A stretch of DNA of 64,000 nt from an uncultured Lachnospiraceae bacterium (GCA_948470905.1 CAOKQK010000004.1:1-64000); one strand, 5' to 3'. Positions 24,988 through 33,776 are shown, counted from the first letter of the stretch. Program-made: numbers and translations. Notes: generated from the letters alone by a model not told the origin.

Positions 24988-26772
24988 TCACTGCGCTGCA
25001 TTCGTACTGTACTGCGAATAATTGTCCTGGATATACTTTCTCCATTCCTGCACCAGATCATAATAGGACTTATCCCATTCCGCGTTATAATCATTATCGG
25101 AGCACACATAGGCAATGACCGCCTGTTCACCATATTGACCAACCAGATAATGGATAAAGGAAGACCCTGACTGATATGAAGCATTGGGGTCTATTTTCTC
25201 ATAAGCATATGTCACAAGATCATAAAATTCATGAACATCCGTCCGCATGTCTATGGGGCGTCCGAGCATATCAATATATTCCTGGATCCATATGGTGGTC
25301 GAGCTAAGGTCATTCATCTTGGCGCTTAAAAAATCAGGAGAATACACGTCGTATTTTGTACCAAAATAGGTTGCAAACCCTTCCACCTTCCAGCGATTTT
25401 TTTGATCCTCAAACCGTCCCTCCATCAAAGAATGGATATACTCATGCACAAGTGATCCCACACTCTCCAAATGGATGATATGTTTGCCCATAGCATAATA
25501 AGATACTTTAGATACCACATTGTCATTTTTGAAAAAAACAATAACATCATCATTATAGCTTTCAAAACCAAACAGCTCCCTGTATTGCCGCATCAGATCA
25601 GTGCTGCACTCAAAAAACTCCCTGACTTCCCCATAATCTTCATGCAGAAAGTTCTCTGACACCATGGGGTTCTTCTCCCATGAAAAGTCCTGCCAGTCCC
25701 TGTAGACATAAAAGCTTGCATACTCACAGCCCGCCGCATAGTCCGACAGCGCTCCCCCATCCCGATAGAGGATCTCCGTCAGGCTGACATTTACGCCGGT
25801 TCCCGCATAAAACGCCTCCAACGCCTCATTTGCCCGGGACACTCCTTCCACGGTCCCCGATGCGGACAGCAGCTCCAGGAACTCCTCCTCCGAATGGGAA
25901 GACAAATAATCCTCCACGAACAGGCAGGCGTTATTCTTTGCCGCTTCCACGTCTTCCGGCGAAACAAATCTTTCGTCAAAACACAGTAAATTCAGATCAT
26001 AAGCTTCCGGCACGCTCATGGGCAGAAAGCTGCCCGCCTCCCGCAGACCCGGGTCTGCTTCCCTGCCATTTGATTCCGCTTCTCTGTCATTTGACCCTGC
26101 TTCTCCGTCGCCCGATCCCGCCTTTCTGCACAGATAATCCGCATACCCATAGGCCAGCCCGTAATTTCCCCACTCTGCATACCCTGCCAGCAGCACCCTC
26201 GCAAGATAATCCACAGAGTCCCAGGACCGAGGCGTAAGGTACAGCCGACTGCCGGAAACAGAAACTCCGTCATAGGATTTCTGCTGCAGCACCACAATCT
26301 CAATCTCCGGCAGTACCCCCTCAATCCGGGAGAGCATTCTGTCCGTAGCCGCAATACAGGCATTCCGCTCCTGCTCGCCGATGGGAAGCTCAAAATAATA
26401 GACCGCATAGTCCGTCTGTGTCTTTTCCACATCTTTCCGGAGATGGTACCCTTCCGATGTTTCACTGTAGTAAATAATGTCCCTTTCATAAGCACGTTCC
26501 GGGAATACTGCATTTTCTCCGCTTCCGGATGTTCCCGAGGCCGGTTCTTCTGTCCCCTCGTCCTCCGGCGTCTCCACCCCGGAGCCCGGTTCTTTTGTCC
26601 CTGCCTCATCTCCTGGTATCGTTACTCCCGGAGTTGGTTCTTCTGTCCTCCCGTCCTCCGGCGTTTCGTATCCCGCCGGTCCCGCAGATTCCCCAGGTTC
26701 TTTACCTGCGCCGCAGGCAGTCAGGATTGCCAGCATGGCAGCAGCGATCCATAAACACATTCTTTTTGTCAT
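24988..26772 (-). CDS. HEXXH metallopeptidase lipoprotein, copy A
   Basis: Secreted lipoprotein, 594 residues from ATG 26772 (MTKRMCLWIAAAMLAILTAC; lipobox LTAC). A Pro/Glu/Thr-rich repeat linker (PEDGRTEEPTPG type, about residues 30-90) separates lipid anchor from domain. The zinc motif HEYIHSLMEGRF is near residue 440, and EGFATYF about 20 residues later supplies the likely third ligand, as in gluzincins. The second half is about 95 percent identical to the adjacent copy B. It may process the exported peptide, degrade competitors or protect the host; this is inference. It is the last gene of the operon running from the radical SAM genes. Confidence 0.85.
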   Translation of the reverse strand: MTKRMCLWIAAAMLAILTACGAGKEPGESAGPAGYETPEDGRTEEPTPGVTIPGDEAGTKEPGSGVETPEDEGTEEPASGTSGSGENAVFPERAYERDIIYYSETSEGYHLRKDVEKTQTDYAVYYFELPIGEQERNACIAATDRMLSRIEGVLPEIEIVVLQQKSYDGVSVSGSRLYLTPRSWDSVDYLARVLLAGYAEWGNYGLAYGYADYLCRKAGSGDGEAGSNDREAESNGREADPGLREAGSFLPMSVPEAYDLNLLCFDERFVSPEDVEAAKNNACLFVEDYLSSHSEEEFLELLSASGTVEGVSRANEALEAFYAGTGVNVSLTEILYRDGGALSDYAAGCEYASFYVYRDWQDFSWEKNPMVSENFLHEDYGEVREFFECSTDLMRQYRELFGFESYNDDVIVFFKNDNVVSKVSYYAMGKHIIHLESVGSLVHEYIHSLMEGRFEDQKNRWKVEGFATYFGTKYDVYSPDFLSAKMNDLSSTTIWIQEYIDMLGRPIDMRTDVHEFYDLVTYAYEKIDPNASYQSGSSFIHYLVGQYGEQAVIAYVCSDNDYNAEWDKSYYDLVQEWRKYIQDNYSQYSTNAAQ

Positions 26773-26795
26773 TAACCTTCCCCTCACCTTTCTTT

Positions 26796-26873
26796 CTATT
26801 TTGACTCTGACAGCCAGTACAAATAGCTTATCTCCTCATCAGACAGTGCTCTCCAATCTCTTTGATGTAATAA
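26796..26873 (-). pseudogene. Remnant of the M55 aminopeptidase 3' end
   Basis: Seventy-eight bases upstream of copy A match the last 25 codons of the D-aminopeptidase gene (28787-28864) almost exactly and end in a TAG after ...WLSESK. Similarity stops abruptly after GATGTAATAA. This is the scar of a tandem duplication whose unit included the end of the aminopeptidase gene plus the whole lipoprotein gene. Confidence 0.88.
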
Positions 26874-26927
26874 ATGCCAATCAAGAAATGTCAATCTGAT
26901 GGTATATGATTTCTGCTCTCCCTATTG

Positions 26928-28763
26928 TCACTGCGCTGCGTTCGTACTGTACTGCGAATAATTGTCTTTAATATATTTTCTCCATTCCTGCACCAAATCA
27001 TAATAGGATTTATCCCAGTCCGCGTTGTAATCATTATCAGAGCACACATAGGCAATGACCGCCTGTTCGCCATATTGCCCAACCAGATAATGGATAAAGG
27101 AAGACCCTGACTGATATGAGGCATTGGGATCTATTTTCTCATAGGCATATATCATAAGATCATAAAATTCATGGACATCCGTCCGCATGTCTATGGGGCG
27201 TCCAAGCTTATCAATATATTCCTGGATCCATATGGTGGTCGAGCTGGCGTCATTCATCTTGGCGCTTAAAAAATCAAAAGCGTACACATCATATTTTGCA
27301 TCAAAATAGGTTGCAAACCCTTCCACCTTCCAGGGATTTTTATGATCCTCAAACCGTCCCTCCATCAAAGAATGGATATACTCATGCACAAGTGATCCCA
27401 CACTCTCCAAATGGATGATATGTTTGCCCATAGCATAATAAGATACTTTAGATACCACATTGTCATTTTTGAAAAAAACAATAACATCATCATTATAGCT
27501 TTCAAAGCCAAACAGCTCCCTGTATTGCCGCATCTGATCAATGCTGCACTCAAAAAACTCCCTGACTTCCCCATAATCTTCATGCAAAAAGTTCTCTGAC
27601 ACCATGGGGTTTACCTCCCATGTGAAGTCCTGCCAATCCCTGTAGACATAAAAGCTTGCATACTTACAGGCCGCCGAATAGTCCGACAGCGCTCCCCCAT
27701 CCCGATAGAGCACCTCCGTCAGGCTGACATTTACGCCGTTTTCCGCATAAAACGCCTCCAACGCCTCATTTGCCCGGGACACTCCCTCCACGGTCCCCGA
27801 TGCGGACAGCAGCTCCAGAAACTCCTCCTCCGAATGAGAAGACAAATAATCCTCCACGAACAGGCAGGCGTTACTCTTTGCCGCTTCCACGTCTTCCGGC
27901 GAAACAAATCTTTCATCAAAACACAGTAAATTCAGATCATACGCTTCCGGTCCGCCCATGGGCAGAAAGCTGCCCGCCTCCCGCAGACCCGGATCAGCTC
28001 CCCTGCCATTTGATTCCGCTTCTCTGTCATTTGACCCTGCTTCTCCATCGCCCGATCCCGCCTTTCTGCACAGATGATCCGCATACCCATATGCCAGCCC
28101 GTAATTTCCCCACTCTGCATACCCTGCCAGCAGCACCCTCGCAAGATAATCCACAGAGTCCCAGGACCGAGGCGTAAGGTACAGCCGACTGCCGGAAACA
28201 GAAACTCCGTCATAGGATTTCTGCTGCAGCACCACAATCTCAATCTCCGGCAGTACCCCCTCAATCCGGGAGAGCATTCTGTCCGTAGCCGCAATACAGG
28301 CATTCCGCTCCTGCTCGCCGATGGGAAGCTCAAAATAATAGACCGCATAGTCCGTCTGTGTCTTTTCCACATCTTTCCGGAGATGGTACCCTTCCGATGT
28401 TTCACTGTAGTAAATAATGTCCCTTTCATAAGCACGTTCCGGAAATACTGCATTTTCTCCGCTTCCGGATGTCCCCGTATATGATTTTTCTGTCCCTTCC
28501 CCGTCTCCCGGCGTCTCCACCCCGGAGGTCGGTTCTTTTGTCCCTGTCTCGTCTCCTGGTATCGTTACTCTAGGAGCCGGTTCTTCTGTCCTCCCGTCCC
28601 CCGGCGCCGCTGTTCCCGAGGCCGGTTCTCCTGTTCCCTCCCCGTCCCCCGGCGTCTCGTATCCCACCGGTCCCGCAGATTCCTCATGTTCTTTATCGGC
28701 GCCGCAGGCAGTCAGGACTGCCAGCATGACGGCAGCGATCCATAAACACATTCTTTTTGTCAT
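26928..28763 (-). CDS. HEXXH metallopeptidase lipoprotein, copy B
   Basis: Paralogue of copy A, 611 residues from ATG 28763, with the same lipobox (LTACGADKE), HEYIH motif (near residue 457) and EGFATYF. The linker carries about one extra Pro/Glu/Thr repeat block (GEGTGEPASGTAAPGDG). Differences cluster in the linker and a few active-domain positions (for example KNPWKVEG against KNRWKVEG and YFDAKYDVYAFD against YFGTKYDVYSPD), so specificity could differ. It starts 23 bases after the aminopeptidase stop and is therefore in the operon. Copy B is in the original position and copy A is the duplicate. Confidence 0.85.
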   Translation of the reverse strand: MTKRMCLWIAAVMLAVLTACGADKEHEESAGPVGYETPGDGEGTGEPASGTAAPGDGRTEEPAPRVTIPGDETGTKEPTSGVETPGDGEGTEKSYTGTSGSGENAVFPERAYERDIIYYSETSEGYHLRKDVEKTQTDYAVYYFELPIGEQERNACIAATDRMLSRIEGVLPEIEIVVLQQKSYDGVSVSGSRLYLTPRSWDSVDYLARVLLAGYAEWGNYGLAYGYADHLCRKAGSGDGEAGSNDREAESNGRGADPGLREAGSFLPMGGPEAYDLNLLCFDERFVSPEDVEAAKSNACLFVEDYLSSHSEEEFLELLSASGTVEGVSRANEALEAFYAENGVNVSLTEVLYRDGGALSDYSAACKYASFYVYRDWQDFTWEVNPMVSENFLHEDYGEVREFFECSIDQMRQYRELFGFESYNDDVIVFFKNDNVVSKVSYYAMGKHIIHLESVGSLVHEYIHSLMEGRFEDHKNPWKVEGFATYFDAKYDVYAFDFLSAKMNDASSTTIWIQEYIDKLGRPIDMRTDVHEFYDLMIYAYEKIDPNASYQSGSSFIHYLVGQYGEQAVIAYVCSDNDYNADWDKSYYDLVQEWRKYIKDNYSQYSTNAAQ

Positions 28764-28786
28764 TAACCTTCCCCTCACCTTTCTTT

Positions 28787-29698
28787 CTATTCTGACTCTG
28801 ACAGCCAGTACAAATAGCTTATCTCCTCATCAGACAGCGCTCTCCAATCTCTTTGATGTAATAATTCATTTCCCCTGGGGTCTTTTTCCACACAGGCGCC
28901 GCTTTGCCTTACCTTCTTGACCAAATGGCTCATCCGCAGCCTTTGATATTCCTCTGCGATATTCAGGAACCCGCAAAAAGGAAAAAGCGATGAGACAAAT
29001 TCTTCCGTATCGGAAAAGACCACCCTATCATTCTCCATTGAAAATAATTCACGCGGCATCCATTTGTAATAGCTCTCCCCAATCAATTTCACTTTGATCG
29101 GGGAATCGTCATAATTGATTCTTTCCTTTCCCGGCAGGTCCAGCGCCTTTCTGATATATGGTCTCATCTGCTCCGGCAGCTCCTGTGGGTCAAGATCCTC
29201 CTCTCCGGCTTTTTTTGTCGCATAAAATTCACAGTCATAACCGTCCAGCTCTTTCTTAACCGCGTCATCGCCGCTGACAAAAATGACCGGTACGCCATGT
29301 CCCGCAAGCCAGTTTATCATCAGCCCCACTTCCCCGATGCTCTTTTCTCCCAGGAAAAGCTCAGCGATATCCGGCCTGATCGTATGCGGACAAAATCCCG
29401 GCTCCCCATTCTTTGGATGAAAACCGATCAGCATGGCAGCGTCATATTTTTCCATGTCTTGGATTGACCAGATATGTTCATAACATCTATAGCCTCTATC
29501 TGAAAAACAATCCACAATATTCTTCCCGTCATTATGGCAATCCGCCACTGCTATGCATGCGTTTCCGCATTCCTCAATTAATCGGATGACGCGCTCTGTT
29601 TCTTGTGCCATTTTTTCCCTGCAGACGTCATACTGCTTCATATCTGTAATTCCCGCGCACCCTTCCATATCAACGAGGATTAAAATATTATTATGCAT
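28787..29698 (-). CDS. M55-family D-aminopeptidase (DppA-like)
   Basis: Zinc aminopeptidase family whose type member, B. subtilis DppA, releases N-terminal D-amino acids. All catalytic residues of that family can be placed with matching spacing: Asp10 and Glu12 (VDMEGCAG), His55 (ADCHNDG), His94 (IGFHPKNG), His105 (CPHTIRP, nucleophile/base) and Glu123 (IGEVGL), followed by FVSGDDAV. It has 303 residues and no signal peptide, so it acts in the cytoplasm. Its start overlaps the end of the radical SAM gene by eight bases, showing tight coupling. In this setting it hints that the pathway makes or detoxifies a D-residue peptide; that is inference. Confidence 0.9.
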   Translation of the reverse strand: MHNNILILVDMEGCAGITDMKQYDVCREKMAQETERVIRLIEECGNACIAVADCHNDGKNIVDCFSDRGYRCYEHIWSIQDMEKYDAAMLIGFHPKNGEPGFCPHTIRPDIAELFLGEKSIGEVGLMINWLAGHGVPVIFVSGDDAVKKELDGYDCEFYATKKAGEEDLDPQELPEQMRPYIRKALDLPGKERINYDDSPIKVKLIGESYYKWMPRELFSMENDRVVFSDTEEFVSSLFPFCGFLNIAEEYQRLRMSHLVKKVRQSGACVEKDPRGNELLHQRDWRALSDEEISYLYWLSESE

Positions 29699-30989
29699 TC
29701 TTTCCGCCCTTCTGTTTCATCCTGTAAATGTCCGGTATCCTGTTTTGGATCTCATTGTAAAAATTAATACAATTGGGGGAATAAACATCCCTGTCATCCG
29801 GAAGGCCGTTCGGACATCCGCCGCCGCAGAACAATGCATTTTTACATGTCCGGCACTCCTTAATCTTTGTGATATCTCTGGTCAGAAAGCTTTTTTCTTT
29901 CAGCCGATATTCCGGAAAATAGGTTCCGACTGCCTTTGTTTTCTGCCCAACGGCCAAAATACAATTGTAAATATCGCCATAGGGATCATAAAACCGCATA
30001 ATGCCTTCCGGGTCACACGCTCTGATAATGGGACGAAGCGGCGTTCCTTTATACAGGAAATCAGACAGCGGCAGCATTTTCTTCAATATCCGATTTGCTC
30101 CTGATGTTCCCTTCATATCCTGTTCCATCAATTTCTCATACAGTACGTTCCCCTCGTCTTTCCCGCATTGAAACAATGGCTGTATTTCAAACTCCACCTT
30201 TTTGCCCCACTCTGTGGATTCAATCATGTTCTTTTCTCTTAAAAGGTCTTCAAAATTCCCCGAAGACAGGTTCATGCGTATAGTGACAGGGATTTCGGCA
30301 GACAGACACTTTTGGATTCCTGACAGGATTTTGCCATATGTTGGCTGCCCCTTTACCTGAAAACGTGTTTCGTTATGATTCTTTTCCGTACCATCCAGCG
30401 TAATCTGAATATTGGAAAACCGAACCGACCGTAACAGATCCATATATTCATCCAGATAAAATCCATTTGTAATCGCATAATACTCCGCTTTGGGCGCTTT
30501 GTGAAAGATATATTCTACCAGCCCTCTGTTTTCCGGCAAGAATGGTTCTCCTCCAAAAAAGCCGATATACTTTAGCCCGGGGGTGATCTCAAACACTTTG
30601 TCTATCATCTCCATAGTCATTGTTTTTTCACTTTTGACTGTATTCTCATAACAATACGGGCAGTGAAAATTACAGCGATAGGTAAGGACAAACCATGCCA
30701 GATCCGGCTTTTTCTGCTGACTGCTTTCTTTCAGCTGATCAATAATCTGATTTTTTATCTTGTCTTCTTCCTCTCTTGAAAGAAGATACTGCCTTTTTTC
30801 CAGGAGTTCGTACAGCCTTTTTTCTTCTTCTCCCACCGGGAGGATCTCATCCTCCTGCATCCATTTTTCAATAATTGCCCGTTCCTTCCTGTGAACCACG
30901 TCCAAAAGCCCATTGATACCATTGGCCAGCAAAATATCTCCCTGATCATTTTTCAGATCAATCACGACAAGATTATGAATGAATTTCAT
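29691..30989 (-). CDS. Radical SAM/SPASM peptide maturase 2
   Basis: 432 residues. The SAM-cleaving cluster motif is CNFHCPYC (Cys106, Cys110, Cys113), followed by GGEPFLP. The C-terminal SPASM domain binds auxiliary clusters: Cys near 330 and 347, CRTCKNALFCGGGC and a final Cys in YSPNCINF. The N-terminal 95 residues resemble the peptide-recognition-type leader-binding region of RiPP maturases (DILLANGINGLLDVVHRKE). It follows the first radical SAM gene after 16 bases and overlaps the aminopeptidase gene, so it is the middle of one operon. Likely reactions are thioether or C-C crosslinking or epimerisation of the precursor; the sequence does not decide which. Confidence 0.9.
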   Translation of the reverse strand: MKFIHNLVVIDLKNDQGDILLANGINGLLDVVHRKERAIIEKWMQEDEILPVGEEEKRLYELLEKRQYLLSREEEDKIKNQIIDQLKESSQQKKPDLAWFVLTYRCNFHCPYCYENTVKSEKTMTMEMIDKVFEITPGLKYIGFFGGEPFLPENRGLVEYIFHKAPKAEYYAITNGFYLDEYMDLLRSVRFSNIQITLDGTEKNHNETRFQVKGQPTYGKILSGIQKCLSAEIPVTIRMNLSSGNFEDLLREKNMIESTEWGKKVEFEIQPLFQCGKDEGNVLYEKLMEQDMKGTSGANRILKKMLPLSDFLYKGTPLRPIIRACDPEGIMRFYDPYGDIYNCILAVGQKTKAVGTYFPEYRLKEKSFLTRDITKIKECRTCKNALFCGGGCPNGLPDDRDVYSPNCINFYNEIQNRIPDIYRMKQKGGKNA

Positions 30990-31005
30990 GATTTTAACGC
31001 CTCCC

Positions 31006-32352
31006 CTAAATAAGCTTCTCTAAATTCTCCCAGACAAACGGATCTCCCAAAGGACCGCATGCCGGCCGATAAACCTCACCGTCACCGCTTGTCAGCGGGA
31101 GCACGCAGCCTCCTCCGCATAAGTATCGCAGCTTACATTGCCTGCATTGTTCTATCTTAAATATCGTTCTGTTGCCCAGCTTTTCTACCTTATCCCGATC
31201 AAAAAACCTTTCTTTGTAGTTCCCTATTTTACCGCTTTTACCGTCCAGGCACAGACACCAGTAAATATCTCCGTTTGGCTCAAAGATCATGGGAACCGTT
31301 CTTGTAAGGTCGCACCTTTTGTATTTGATGTTGCGCCTTTCATTCAGGGGTCTATGCAAAAAGCCTGCAAGCCCACTGAGCTCTGTCAGAAGTTCCAAAC
31401 GGCTGTTGATCGTGCCTAAAATAGATTTATATGTTTTTATATCTTCTGCCACCTCATCCCAACTGTAAAAGTGCTCATCTACGCCACCGCTGGTATAAAA
31501 ATCCTTCGCCAAAACAAATCTCACTCTTGTATCCGACTGATCCAGAATACCGCTTTCCTGCAGCAGTTCTATGTATTCCGTTAAATGGCTGCGCAGTTCT
31601 TTTGTCCACATGGTTATAAGCGTGACTGTCTTATTCATCTGCTGCAGATATTTGACCCCTCCTGTAATTTTATCAAAGGAATTATCGTAATGATTGATCT
31701 GTCTGATCACTGCATCCGGCCCGTCAAGAGATATCTGGAACTCATCAAAAGCGCTAAAATCAATTCTGTCTTTATACGCCAAAATATTAACGCCATTTGT
31801 ATAGAGGACTTTCTTTTTTGCTGCAACATTTCCGCAGATATAAGGGATCGTATCCATGTTAGACGGAAGAAGCGACTCCCCTCCGCTGACCACAAGCTCT
31901 TCGAGCTCCGTATCCTCAAAATATGGCAGCTGAAGGTATTCTTTGATGGATACTACATCATCTTTACTCATGCTCCTTACATACTCCGGTTTATGTTTAT
32001 ATTTTCTTTGATAACAATAATCACAATCAAAATTACAGCTATGAGTCAGATTAAACGTGATGGATCTGACCGGAAATTTTGACAGATGAAGCTCCGACTC
32101 CCGCTCTGACTGCCGATCCAATTCCTCCACTATCTCGGTTGGCAATATCTGTTTCTTTTCGTGGAAATGCTCCAGATAAATTTCTTCTTCACAGGAAAGA
32201 GGACTTCTTTTTTCAAGCTTGCTTTCTATCAATATCAGCCTGTCCAATTCTTCTCTTGTAATCGTTTCACGCCGAAAACTGATCAAATTCATGAGCAGAA
32301 ATGCTTCCTCGTTCAATTTGTATATCAGATTGTCAAAAACAAACCTTTTCAT
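31006..32352 (-). CDS. Radical SAM/SPASM peptide maturase 1
   Basis: 448 residues, first gene of the operon. The radical SAM motif CNFDCDYC lies at residues 106-113, the same position as in maturase 2. It is followed by VVSGGESLLP and the SPASM pattern CRQCKLRYLCGGGC with a terminal Cys in RPACGPLG. The N-terminal region (KLNEEAFLLMNLISFRRETI) is again suited to precursor binding. The two maturases share architecture but are clearly diverged, so they probably perform successive or different modifications. The start has AGGAGA eleven bases upstream. The promoter lies about 230 bases upstream with a TGTAATACA motif like the one in the precursor promoter. Confidence 0.9.
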   Translation of the reverse strand: MKRFVFDNLIYKLNEEAFLLMNLISFRRETITREELDRLILIESKLEKRSPLSCEEEIYLEHFHEKKQILPTEIVEELDRQSERESELHLSKFPVRSITFNLTHSCNFDCDYCYQRKYKHKPEYVRSMSKDDVVSIKEYLQLPYFEDTELEELVVSGGESLLPSNMDTIPYICGNVAAKKKVLYTNGVNILAYKDRIDFSAFDEFQISLDGPDAVIRQINHYDNSFDKITGGVKYLQQMNKTVTLITMWTKELRSHLTEYIELLQESGILDQSDTRVRFVLAKDFYTSGGVDEHFYSWDEVAEDIKTYKSILGTINSRLELLTELSGLAGFLHRPLNERRNIKYKRCDLTRTVPMIFEPNGDIYWCLCLDGKSGKIGNYKERFFDRDKVEKLGNRTIFKIEQCRQCKLRYLCGGGCVLPLTSGDGEVYRPACGPLGDPFVWENLEKLI

Positions 32353-32579
32353 AATGAATGTATTCTCCTAATCCTGTTATTTCTACATACGCTTTCACAT
32401 GGTAAAGTGTCGATGTTCGTTAATGTACGATTCCTTCTCTCCTGTTCTTTACTGCGCCATACATTGCCATAAACCATGATAAACTTACATGCAAAACGCA
32501 GATTCAAAAAGTGAAGTTCTAATGGTTGCAGAAATCACACAAAAACAGCCAATCCAATCATCGACTAATCTCTTATAAT

Positions 32580-32608
32580 ACTATAACATATTATATTTTG
32601 TATTACAA
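32580..32608 (-). promoter_or_regulatory. Promoter of the radical SAM operon with shared TGTAAT motif
   Basis: Minus-strand TTGTAA (32603-32608), 17 bases, TATAGT (32580-32585). TGTAATACA (32599-32607) overlaps the -35, matching the half-site of the precursor palindrome. The resulting 5' leader of about 220 nt (32353-32575) holds no convincing gene. Confidence 0.68.
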
Positions 32609-32664
32609 CCTGTAAATGAACAAATTTGAATTTCACCAAAGCTGTCTCCAATCCCTTAAAAAGT

Positions 32665-32737
32665 TAAGACACCACGCCTTTGGGGGTATATGCTGTTTTT
32701 GCTCAAAAAGCATTCACCTGCAAAGGAGGATGTCTTA
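32665..32737. other. Long imperfect hairpin in the 627-bp intergenic region
   Basis: Successive arms pair inward: TAAGACA/TGTCTTA, CCTTTG/CAAAGG, GGT/ACC, ATGC/GCAT and TTTTTG/CAAAAA around a tiny loop. The 73-base hairpin carries AAAGGAGGATG near its right arm. It could be the end of a lost mobile element or a regulatory RNA. No transposase gene is seen. Confidence 0.5.
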
Positions 32738-32833
32738 CAGAAAAATACATACCATACAAAGTTACTTTGCAACTGCTAAAAGGGAACAGGCAAAGGGCAG
32801 TTAAAAAATTTTTAGTAGAGTTACCAACGGGTT

Positions 32834-32900
32834 TGTGGTAAAATGTTGACACAGAAGGACATTGTGTCAACTTCTGAATTCCATGTGCGCTGAAGCGCAC
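32834..32900 (+). promoter_or_regulatory. Upstream region of the HAD gene: shared 38-mer, 9-bp operator palindrome, hairpin
   Basis: 32834-32871 matches the ABC exporter upstream segment (33 of 38). It contains the perfect inverted repeat GTTGACACA/TGTGTCAAC (32845-32853 and 32863-32871). A second perfect hairpin GTGCGC-TGAA-GCGCAC follows at 32885-32900. The TTTRTGGTAAAATG motif occurs twice (near 32832 and 32906). Confidence 0.6.
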
Positions 32901-32979
32901 GTAATTTATGGTAAAATGAAACAGCTAAACAAATTCCCTTTGCCGTTTGGATTTTCAGTCAGATAAGGAGCGCATTGCC

Positions 32980-33774
32980 ATGAACCGCATAAACATCAAA
33001 ATGATAGTAACCGATTTAGACGGAACCTTATTAAAAAATGACAAAAGCATATCCCCCCGTACGGAAACCGTTATCAATCAATTGCGCCACAGGAACATCC
33101 TTTTTGTTGTGGCAACCGCCCGCCCCATCCGGGCGGTAAAAACATTCCTGCCATGGGTAACTTACGATGCCGCCATTTTTCATAATGGCGCTATCGTTAT
33201 GGATCATGGGACTTTATTAAAAAACCTGGGAATTAAAAATCCCGGAAAGATCGTCCATTCTATCTTGGACGATAACCCGAATTATAAAATTGCTGTAGAA
33301 TCTAACGACGTAATGTACAGTAATTTTGATGCGGGGGAAGTTTGGCCTGGAACTGACTACATCAGAACCGTTGATTTTAAGGAACTGAAGCATTCCCATG
33401 CAGAAAAAATTATTGTGAATGCCCATTCTACAGAAGACATGGATATTTTAAGGAAATATCTCACAGATGACTTGTATCTGCTGCCATCGGAAAACCACAT
33501 TATTACCATTCACAACACACAATCAACCAAAATGAATGGCATTAAGACTTTGGCTGGACGTTATGATATTTCCCCTAGTGAGATTGTGGCTTTCGGAGAC
33601 GATTACAACGACATTGACATGCTGAGATCATGCGGCATTGGGGTAGCTGTAGGAAATGCGCTGTCTGAGGTAAAAAAAGCGGCAAAAGAAATAACCGAAA
33701 GCAATGAGCAGGACGGTGTGGCCAAATGGCTGGAACGGTTTTGGGAAATGGAAAACAAGGGGGAAATTTGGTAA
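32980..33774 (+). CDS. HAD-superfamily phosphatase, Cof type
   Basis: Cytoplasmic haloacid dehalogenase-type phosphatase, probably acting on sugar phosphates or nucleotides. The ATG at 32980 (MNRINIKMIVTDLDGTLL) has AAGGAG nine bases upstream; the frame opens earlier with TTG. Motif I is DLDGTLLK (nucleophile Asp), motif II ATARP, the conserved Lys is in STKMNGIKTL, and motif III/IV is GDDYNDIDML. The Cof-type C2 cap lies between. The product has 264 residues. The next gene (HD domain) starts two bases after its stop, so they form an operon. Confidence 0.92.
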   Translation: MNRINIKMIVTDLDGTLLKNDKSISPRTETVINQLRHRNILFVVATARPIRAVKTFLPWVTYDAAIFHNGAIVMDHGTLLKNLGIKNPGKIVHSILDDNPNYKIAVESNDVMYSNFDAGEVWPGTDYIRTVDFKELKHSHAEKIIVNAHSTEDMDILRKYLTDDLYLLPSENHIITIHNTQSTKMNGIKTLAGRYDISPSEIVAFGDDYNDIDMLRSCGIGVAVGNALSEVKKAAKEITESNEQDGVAKWLERFWEMENKGEIW

Positions 33775-33776
33775 TA

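Noticed and set aside
24840..25118. 92-residue plus-strand frame overlapping the precursor gene
   Set aside because: Different frame, no ribosome site, and it runs through the terminator into the antisense of the lipoprotein gene.
32349..32477. 42-residue frame whose stop overlaps the start of radical SAM gene 1
   Set aside because: The overlap suggested coupling, but there is no ribosome site before its ATG and the peptide is Arg/Asn-rich with no precursor-like pattern.
32616..32804. 62-residue plus-strand frame across the long hairpin
   Set aside because: No ribosome site at its ATG and it runs through the inverted-repeat structure; the AGGAGG inside the hairpin abuts an internal ATG too closely.
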